From NCBI GenBank assembly GCA_003641555.1, contig QNAT01000035.1:1-8445 (forward strand): a DNA stretch of 8,445 bases, given 5' to 3'. The notes under the pieces are model-generated. The model made no database searches and had not been told where the DNA came from. It saw nothing but the letters and a program-made list of their open reading frames with translations. This DNA comes from Thermotoga sp. (GTDB lineage: Bacteria; Thermotogota; Thermotogae; B3-G13). Shown one piece after another: positions 1-4,408 of the stretch; position 1 is the first letter of the stretch, and every line of letters begins with the position of its first letter. The translations under genes and the position numbers were made by a program.

Positions 1-2
1 AC

Positions 3-68
3 TTAGTACCTTTGGTTAATCCCGATTATCTTTTCATCGATGGGCTTCATTTAAAAAGGGAGGAATAA
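3..68 (+). CDS. Possible C-terminal end of an upstream gene (partial)
   Basis: One frame is open from the window edge to a TAA at 66-68 and would encode 21 residues ending in FIDGLHLKREE. The stop lies 5 bases before the ATG at 74, and the ribosome binding site of the next gene (GGGAGG, 58-63) sits inside its last codons, as is common in tight operons. Nothing in so short a tail identifies a family. It could equally be untranslated leader sequence. Confidence 0.3.
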   Translation, partial: LVPLVNPDYLFIDGLHLKREE

Positions 69-73
69 GAACG

Positions 74-424
74 ATGAGAAAGTTAGTTTTGATCACAATT
101 TTGATCCTGTTGGCAATCGGTGTCCTGGGAGCTTCTGGAACGATACTGAGTATTGGTGGTCCAGTGTTGAAATCTGGGGATGTTTACGTTTTGTACTGTG
201 GAGGAGCATTTAAGCAGATAGAAAGCCGTTATCAACGAGTTGAACTTACGGGATGGACAATTGGTCTTAAATTGACAAATACTGGAACTTATCATCACAT
301 TTCTGGTGATAAACAGAGTGTATACATCTCCGGGTATGGGATAGTGGATGTATATCTATTAATTAACGGTTTGATTAAATTGTACTCGTATCCCGTTTTT
401 CTATCGATTACTTGTAGTATTTAG
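74..424 (+). CDS. Small secreted or membrane-anchored protein of unknown function
   Basis: This 116-residue protein starts at an ATG preceded by GGGAGG at good spacing. Residues 1-20 form a clear Sec signal (MRK, a long Leu/Ile/Val stretch, then GASG), so the product is probably exported or held in the inner membrane. The rest is short beta-strand-like segments rich in Gly, Tyr, Ile and Val, with one Cys in YCGGAF near residue 42 and another three residues from the end (TCSI). I recognise no domain. It is separated from the peptide cassette by about 330 bases, so a role there (immunity, for example) is possible but unsupported. The gene is closer to the ABC/Liv genes in base composition than to the AT-rich maturase genes. 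Confidence is good that it is a gene; the function is unknown. Confidence 0.65.
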   Translation: MRKLVLITILILLAIGVLGASGTILSIGGPVLKSGDVYVLYCGGAFKQIESRYQRVELTGWTIGLKLTNTGTYHHISGDKQSVYISGYGIVDVYLLINGLIKLYSYPVFLSITCSI

Positions 425-426
425 GG

Positions 427-489
427 GTGAGAGAAGTGTTTATTCTAACCAGTATACTTCAAATAATAAGCATAATCCTTTTGGGATAG
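427..489 (+). other. Tiny hydrophobic reading frame resembling a signal peptide
   Basis: A GTG frame begins 3 bases after the stop of the preceding gene and ends at a TAG (487-489). From GTG 427 it gives 20 residues. From the in-frame GTG at 436, which has AGGGGTGA 5 bases upstream, it gives 17 residues ending ILQIISIILLG. Charge and hydrophobic pattern closely follow the signal peptide of the 74-424 protein: VREVFILT..IL...I.LLG against MRKLVLIT.IL...I.VLG. It could be a membrane micropeptide or the remnant of a second, truncated copy of the upstream gene. Chance is also possible in so short and AT-rich a frame. Confidence 0.25.
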
Positions 490-518
490 TTGCATATATA
501 GTATGGAAAATATATAGG
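490..518 (+). promoter_or_regulatory. Candidate sigma-70-type promoter for the peptide cassette
   Basis: TTGCAT (490-495) is followed after 17 bases by TATAGG (513-518), and an overlapping TATATA lies at 511-516. Another -10-like TATAAA lies at 524-529. The stretch is strongly AT-rich and sits between the upstream gene and the folded leader of the first precursor, where a promoter is expected. Neither box is close to consensus, so this is a weak positional call. Confidence 0.25.
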
Positions 519-656
519 AAGTTTATAAAATAAGTGCCAATACGCTCTGATATGAAAACGATCTTTGAAGACGAGAGATGGAGAAATTCTGTTAAACGTA
601 GTAAATATCAAGTCTTAAAGGCTTTTGAATTCCGTAATAGCATAAAAATACAAAAA

Positions 657-712
657 GAAAAGGTATCGAGTGAGAGTTTCACGATGAGTTTCATGGCATA
701 GTGAACCTTTTC
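657..712 (+). promoter_or_regulatory. Folded leader upstream of the first precursor gene
   Basis: GAAAAGG (657-663) is perfectly complementary to CCTTTTC (706-712). Nested inside, TTCAC (678-682) pairs with GTGAA (701-705). The two helices stack directly on the 3' side, with a 14-base bulge on the 5' side and an 18-base loop. No run of T follows, so it is not a standard terminator. It could stabilise the precursor mRNA or regulate it. Both helices are short and the energy was not computed. Confidence 0.3.
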
Positions 713-755
713 CATTCAGCGCTGGATGAGAATATGGTGAAGGAAGTTAATAAGA

Positions 756-875
756 ATGCGAATATTTGATATCGAAGTCCCTAAGGATGAAGGTGAGGAT
801 CATCAACCCGATGGCTGTTTTTGTCTGTGTGGCATCTTCTCAGGAGCTGGAAGCGGAGGACAGATTACCCAGTAA
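756..875 (+). CDS. RiPP precursor peptide 1 (Cys/Gly/Ser-rich core)
   Basis: This 39-residue peptide is preceded by AAGGAAGTTAATAA, nearly the same leader as the second precursor (AAGGAGGTTAATA). An acidic leader of about 20 residues, MRIFDIEVPK then DEGEDHQPDG, precedes a neutral core CFCLCGIFSGAGSGGQITQ with Cys at 21, 23 and 25. The leader pattern M(K/R)xFxIE(I/V)P, a Gly three residues before CLCG, and the Ser/Gly tail all recur in the precursor at 4168-4401. That recurrence is the strongest evidence that this short frame is real. The core is rich in Cys and Ser next to Gly, the usual targets of YcaO cyclodehydratases, and its clustered Cys suit thioether formation by radical SAM enzymes. 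Cleavage after Gly20 is a guess based on the conserved Gly; no peptidase gene is in view. A terminator-like hairpin follows before the maturase gene. The peptide family is not one I recognise. Confidence 0.85.
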   Translation: MRIFDIEVPKDEGEDHQPDGCFCLCGIFSGAGSGGQITQ

Positions 876-934
876 ATACCCCCAAATTTGGAGATTTACG
901 TGAGATACTACTGAATTGCTATGGGTGAGAATTA

Positions 935-971
935 CTCTACTGATAGATATTTTCTATCAGTAGAGGCTTTT
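935..971 (+). terminator. Terminator or attenuator hairpin between precursor 1 and the maturase gene
   Basis: A perfect 13-bp inverted repeat, CTCTACTGATAGA (935-947) and TCTATCAGTAGAG (953-965), with a 5-base loop is followed by GCTTTT (966-971). The stem is strong and the T run short, so partial termination is likely. Placed just after a tiny precursor gene and 20 bases before the maturase start, it fits the common RiPP arrangement in which the precursor is made in excess and some transcripts read through into the enzyme genes. Confidence 0.7.
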
Positions 972-991
972 AAGCAAAAAGGAGGAAAGTT

Positions 992-2317
992 ATGATGAAA
1001 TTGTTTTTCGATCCAGATCTCTTAATCGAGGAAAGTGACGATGGGAAGGTGTGGATTTATAGCTCTGGGAATCATAAATGGCTTAAAGGAAATTCTGCGG
1101 TGAAAATATTGGTTAAGACAATTGCTCAAAATAGTGGAATAGTGGATTTTGAAAAAATCAAAAGTGAATTTATAGATCATAGACCAAAATTATCCGATGA
1201 AGAAATAAAACAGGCAATAGATGATATGGTTAAAGCAGAGATCTTTTTCTATCGAAAAGCAAATCTCGAGGAATCTATTCAACAATTTAAGAGGGAATAT
1301 CAGATTCAAAAATCACAACCCCCGAAAATCGCTTATTTGCATCCCACACACAGATGTAACTTTCATTGCTGGTATTGCTATAATGCTAAAATAACAAAGG
1401 ATAAATCTAATGAATTATCGACAAATGATTGGATAAAAAGCATAGAAAAATTAGAACAAATAGGTATAAAAAAATTTGTAATAACTGGTGGAGAGCCTCT
1501 TTTGAGAGAAGATTTATATGAAATATTGAAAAGAACAAAAACTACTACCATTTCTTACGAATTGCTTACTAATGGTAGCTTATTTAATGAAGAAAACTTC
1601 TGGAAATTGAATTCCGTGATCGATCGATTTGTTATAAGTTTAGACAGTTTGGATAAAGAGATACAGGGTAGAAATAGAGGAATAAAGTATTTTAACCACA
1701 TTTTGAAAAACATTGAAATGTTTTCAAAATATTTTCCAGAAAAGTTATGGATTAGAAGTATCATAACGAGTGACAATATCAATGATATTGAAAGAACAAG
1801 AAGAGAACTGAGAGAAAGATATAATATAAGCAATTACGTAGCAACGATATTTCTTCCCAACTCGTACGAGCAAATTCCCTCAATGCCTGATATTAAAAAG
1901 TTAATAAAAATAGAAAACGAACATATTAGTGAAGAAACCTTCTTGAATTATGGTCCCAATTATAAACTAAAATGTGGTGGAGGTACTTCTATTATTGCCA
2001 TAGATGCTAAAGGAGATATATATCCGTGTCAAAATTTTATCGAAGAAACACAGTTTAAGATCTCCAATGTTTTAAATGATAACTGGTATGATGAACTGAT
2101 GGATTCACCCATCAGAGAAAGATTTCGTAAGCTTTCGGTCAACGAAAAGGAAATATGCAAAGAATGTCCGTATAGGTATTTATGTGGGGGAGGATGTCCT
2201 GCCATTTCCTGGAGAGTATACAAAAGATTGGATGCTTTCTTACCATTTTTATGTGAATATCTTAGAAATGATGCGAGAAGAAGGTTGATGCATAGCTCTA
2301 CGGTAAAGGTGAGATAG
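992..2317 (+). CDS. Radical SAM/SPASM peptide maturase with N-terminal RRE domain
   Basis: This 441-residue enzyme starts at ATG 992 (AGGAGG at 980-985; a second ATG at 995 is equally usable). Residues 1-95 form a small beta-plus-winged-helix region resembling PqqD-like RiPP recognition elements, expected to grip the precursor leader. The radical SAM core follows, with the [4Fe-4S] motif C122xxxC126xxC129 (CNFHCWYC) and a TGGEP SAM-binding motif at 165-169. The C-terminal SPASM domain is complete: C328-x12-G341-x4-C346, then C389xxC392x5C398xxxC402, and C421, enough for two auxiliary Fe-S clusters. Enzymes of this build, such as AlbA, SkfB and ranthipeptide synthases, make thioether or related crosslinks in Cys-rich peptides. 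The precursors with CLCG cores on both sides are the obvious substrates. The YcaO gene starts 1 base after its stop. The gene is markedly more AT-rich than the Liv genes. Family assignment is secure; the exact bond formed is inferred. Confidence 0.95.
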   Translation: MMKLFFDPDLLIEESDDGKVWIYSSGNHKWLKGNSAVKILVKTIAQNSGIVDFEKIKSEFIDHRPKLSDEEIKQAIDDMVKAEIFFYRKANLEESIQQFKREYQIQKSQPPKIAYLHPTHRCNFHCWYCYNAKITKDKSNELSTNDWIKSIEKLEQIGIKKFVITGGEPLLREDLYEILKRTKTTTISYELLTNGSLFNEENFWKLNSVIDRFVISLDSLDKEIQGRNRGIKYFNHILKNIEMFSKYFPEKLWIRSIITSDNINDIERTRRELRERYNISNYVATIFLPNSYEQIPSMPDIKKLIKIENEHISEETFLNYGPNYKLKCGGGTSIIAIDAKGDIYPCQNFIEETQFKISNVLNDNWYDELMDSPIRERFRKLSVNEKEICKECPYRYLCGGGCPAISWRVYKRLDAFLPFLCEYLRNDARRRLMHSSTVKVR

Positions 2318-2318
2318 G

Positions 2319-4199
2319 TTGAATCTTAAAATGAGAACAACAAGTGAAAAGTTTAAAGATGATCCACCAATAAAAACTATCAATAAGATCAGAAATATTC
2401 TTATGAGATTAGGTATTTTCCCAATCGAAAGTCGATGGAAAAATCCAATAAAGAATATTTATTCGGTAAATTTAAGGATCCCCGAAACCAATTTGTTTGT
2501 TAACGGGAAAGGTATAAGTATTGAATTGGCATTAGCCAGTGCTTATGGTGAGCTCATGGAAAGACTTCAAAATCAGTTTTTATACCCTAATGTTCAATTT
2601 GATGATTCTGTTAACAGATATCTGGATTTTTACCATTCTCCTGACGAAAAGTATGTAAGTCCTTCGGAGTTATTGAAATCGAGCCCCGAGGAGATATGCG
2701 AGATCTTTAAACCCATTGATGGGAATAACAGAAATAAATTTGAATATCTCAAACTTCTTGCTAACAAGCAGGGTTTTACTTGCCTTCCTTTTTATAATTT
2801 AAATAATGATAGGATCGTTTATTTGCCAACAGTATTTTTGAAATATTATTATGAAAGCAATGGAATGAGCGCAGGGAATACTCCTGAAGAGGCTTTAGTT
2901 CAAGGTATATCAGAATGTCTGGAAAGATATGCCAATAAGGAGGTATTAACCAATGACATTGTGCCACCGACGATTCCCAGGAAGTATATAAGGGAAATTT
3001 TCCCTCAGCAGCATTCTATAATTCAGGATATAGAGAAAAATGAAAAGTATGAAATCATAGTTAAAGATTGTTCTCTTGGGAAAAAGTTACCTGTTATAGC
3101 GGCAATACTTATCGACAAGGAAAGAAACAGCTATTTCGTAAAATTTGGTGCACATCCAATTTTGGAGATCGCATTAGAAAGATGTCTAACAGAACTAATG
3201 CAAGGAAAAGATTTGGATACCTTTTTGGGATTTAGCTCTTTCGAGTATGGATCAGATTTATATAAACGTAAAAGTAATCTTGAAAGTATATTTTCAACTG
3301 GATCAGGCCTTTATCCCAGCCACTTTTTTAGTGATGAGTTTTCTTATCAGTTTCAGGAATTTTCTTTCAAGACATTCTCGAACAATAAAGAAGCTTTGAG
3401 ATATTTAGTGGATTTGATTGTCAGTCTTAATTACCAGATATTAATTCGTGATGTTTCATTTTTGGGTTTCCCTGCTTATCATACAATAATATTAGGTATG
3501 TCGGAAATATCAATGTATACTACAAAAGAATATGAACACATTGGCAAAAAATGTAATATTGGAAAATTGATTATAAAAATTAAAGATTGCTCTAAAGAAA
3601 AGTTGGAAGAAATAGTTAACTTCATAAGCGAGGAAGATTCTTTGAATAATAAATCACTATCAGATTTATTGGGTTTGCCAGTTGATGCTTCATTTCCATG
3701 GAATAAAATTAATTATGATTTGTTTCTCACGACTGCATATTACAAACTGGGTAAAATCGATAAAGCATACCAGCATTTACTGAGTTACATAGATTTCTTA
3801 CAGGATCGTCTCAACGATGAGAAAATTTTATCATATTACAAGTGCTGTAGAGATTACTTTCGCATGTTGAAAGAAGGAAAGAAAAGATGTGCCAATCAAT
3901 TGTTGAAAGTTATTTATAAGGATACCATTGTTGATGAGGTTATAAGTGATCTTGAAGACCCACAAAAAGCTTTTCAGTATTATAAAAGTCCTTGTAATTA
4001 TGTTTGTTCCGAATGTACTTTTAGAGAACATTGCTATTATGAAAGCGTGAAGAAGTTACATACAAAATTAAAAGTTTGCATGAAGAATAAACCGATAGAT
4101 CAAAAGAATGTGAGTCTCACTATAAAAAATATTTTGGCGATTCAACTTGAAAAGAAGGAGGTTAATAATGAAAAAATTCAAAATCGAAATTCCGAATAG
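2319..4199 (+). CDS. YcaO-domain peptide-modifying enzyme with TPR-like and Cys-motif C terminus
   Basis: This 626-residue protein probably starts at TTG 2319, which has AAGGTGA at 2306-2312 seven bases upstream; the in-frame ATG at 2331 is too far from that site. The YcaO ATP/Mg-binding signatures are present: S74-x3-E78-x2-ER (81-82), GNTxEEA (186-192) with Q195, E199 and ER (202-203), and HP(279-280)...ALERCLTE (285-292) with Q295. YcaO enzymes phosphorylate backbone amides and give azolines, thioamides or amidines. After about residue 460 come alpha-helical TPR-like repeats, as in the non-RiPP E. coli YcaO. A Cys motif C559xxxC563xxC566x5C572 follows, reminiscent of the SPASM cluster motif, so it may bind Fe-S or zinc. 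The PxPxP C terminus of azoline-forming YcaOs is absent, as is any E1-like or TfuA partner. The last 32 bases overlap the second precursor. YcaO membership is certain; the chemistry is open. Confidence 0.93.
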   Translation: MNLKMRTTSEKFKDDPPIKTINKIRNILMRLGIFPIESRWKNPIKNIYSVNLRIPETNLFVNGKGISIELALASAYGELMERLQNQFLYPNVQFDDSVNRYLDFYHSPDEKYVSPSELLKSSPEEICEIFKPIDGNNRNKFEYLKLLANKQGFTCLPFYNLNNDRIVYLPTVFLKYYYESNGMSAGNTPEEALVQGISECLERYANKEVLTNDIVPPTIPRKYIREIFPQQHSIIQDIEKNEKYEIIVKDCSLGKKLPVIAAILIDKERNSYFVKFGAHPILEIALERCLTELMQGKDLDTFLGFSSFEYGSDLYKRKSNLESIFSTGSGLYPSHFFSDEFSYQFQEFSFKTFSNNKEALRYLVDLIVSLNYQILIRDVSFLGFPAYHTIILGMSEISMYTTKEYEHIGKKCNIGKLIIKIKDCSKEKLEEIVNFISEEDSLNNKSLSDLLGLPVDASFPWNKINYDLFLTTAYYKLGKIDKAYQHLLSYIDFLQDRLNDEKILSYYKCCRDYFRMLKEGKKRCANQLLKVIYKDTIVDEVISDLEDPQKAFQYYKSPCNYVCSECTFREHCYYESVKKLHTKLKVCMKNKPIDQKNVSLTIKNILAIQLEKKEVNNEKIQNRNSE

Positions 4200-4401
4200 G
4201 GAATCTAAAATCCCAGGCTATACTTGTTTATGCGGACTTTGCTCAGGCAGTGGAGGTGAACCTACTCATTCCTTGAAGGCATTTAAAAAAGTAGGTTCGA
4301 CTCTTTTGATCCTGTCCGAATCTTTAAAAAAGAGGCATAATATATTGATGTTGTATCTTGAAAATAGGTTCAAGAAATCCAGGAATAAAAAAAAGGAGTG
4401 A
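4168..4401 (+). CDS. RiPP precursor peptide 2 with extended basic C-terminal tail
   Basis: ATG 4168 follows AAGGAGGTTAATA and starts inside the YcaO gene, overlapping its end by 32 bases in another frame. The 77-residue product has a leader MKKFKIEIPN then RESKIPG, and a core YTCLCGLCSGSGGE with Cys at 20, 22 and 25. Both match precursor 1: M(K/R)xFxIE(I/V)P, Gly three residues before CLCG, and a Ser/Gly end. Unlike precursor 1 it has no stop after the Gly-rich part and runs on for about 46 residues of Lys/Arg-rich, partly hydrophobic tail, ending in SRNKKKE. The last codons double as the ribosome binding site of the exporter. The tail may be a functional follower peptide, or the result of a lost stop codon. 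A frame open further upstream from TTG 4147 exists but has no supporting ribosome binding site. Homology to precursor 1 is clear by eye; the role of the tail is unknown. Confidence 0.85.
   Translation: MKKFKIEIPNRESKIPGYTCLCGLCSGSGGEPTHSLKAFKKVGSTLLILSESLKKRHNILMLYLENRFKKSRNKKKE
4258..4307 (+). promoter_or_regulatory. Hairpin within the tail of precursor 2
   Basis: GAACCTACT (4258-4266) and AGTAGGTTC (4290-4298) form a perfect 9-bp inverted repeat with a 23-base loop that itself contains CCTTGAAGG, a small nested hairpin. CTCTTTT (4301-4307) follows. It lies directly after the core-coding part, where precursor 1 has its stop and, a little further on, its terminator-like hairpin. It may be an attenuator lowering exporter expression relative to the precursor. 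The long loop makes it weaker than the 935-971 hairpin. Confidence 0.4.
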
Positions 4402-4408
4402 TAATAAA

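Larger units (their letters stand above)
425..755 (+). other. Gene-poor leader region upstream of the peptide cassette
   Basis: No convincing gene was found on either strand in these 331 bases. The stretch holds a tiny hydrophobic reading frame (427-489), an AT-rich promoter-like segment (about 480-535) and a possible folded leader (657-712). A 49-codon ATG frame at 552-701 and a 22-codon GTG frame at 701-769 both lack a usable ribosome binding site. The region most likely carries the promoter and 5' leader of the first precursor gene, perhaps with decayed coding sequence. Confidence 0.5.

Noticed and set aside
552..701. 49-codon ATG frame in the leader region
   Set aside because: No ribosome binding site, no leader/core structure and no recognisable domain; it also overlaps the folded leader.
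884..893. Perfect palindrome CCAAATTTGG after precursor 1
   Set aside because: Only 10 bases with no loop; it could be an operator, but nothing else supports it and such palindromes are expected by chance in AT-rich DNA.
921..995. 24-codon ATG frame ending on the maturase start codon (TGA overlaps ATG)
   Set aside because: No ribosome binding site precedes it and it runs through both arms of the terminator-like hairpin; the overlap with the start is probably fortuitous.
4147..4167. Upstream TTG start extending precursor 2 by 7 residues
   Set aside because: ATG 4168 has a well-placed AAGGAGG and matches the N terminus of precursor 1; the extension contains the ribosome binding site itself.
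4358..4408. Upstream TTG start extending the ABC exporter by 17 residues
   Set aside because: ATG 4409 has AAGGAG at good spacing and begins just before the first membrane helix as usual; the extension overlaps precursor 2.
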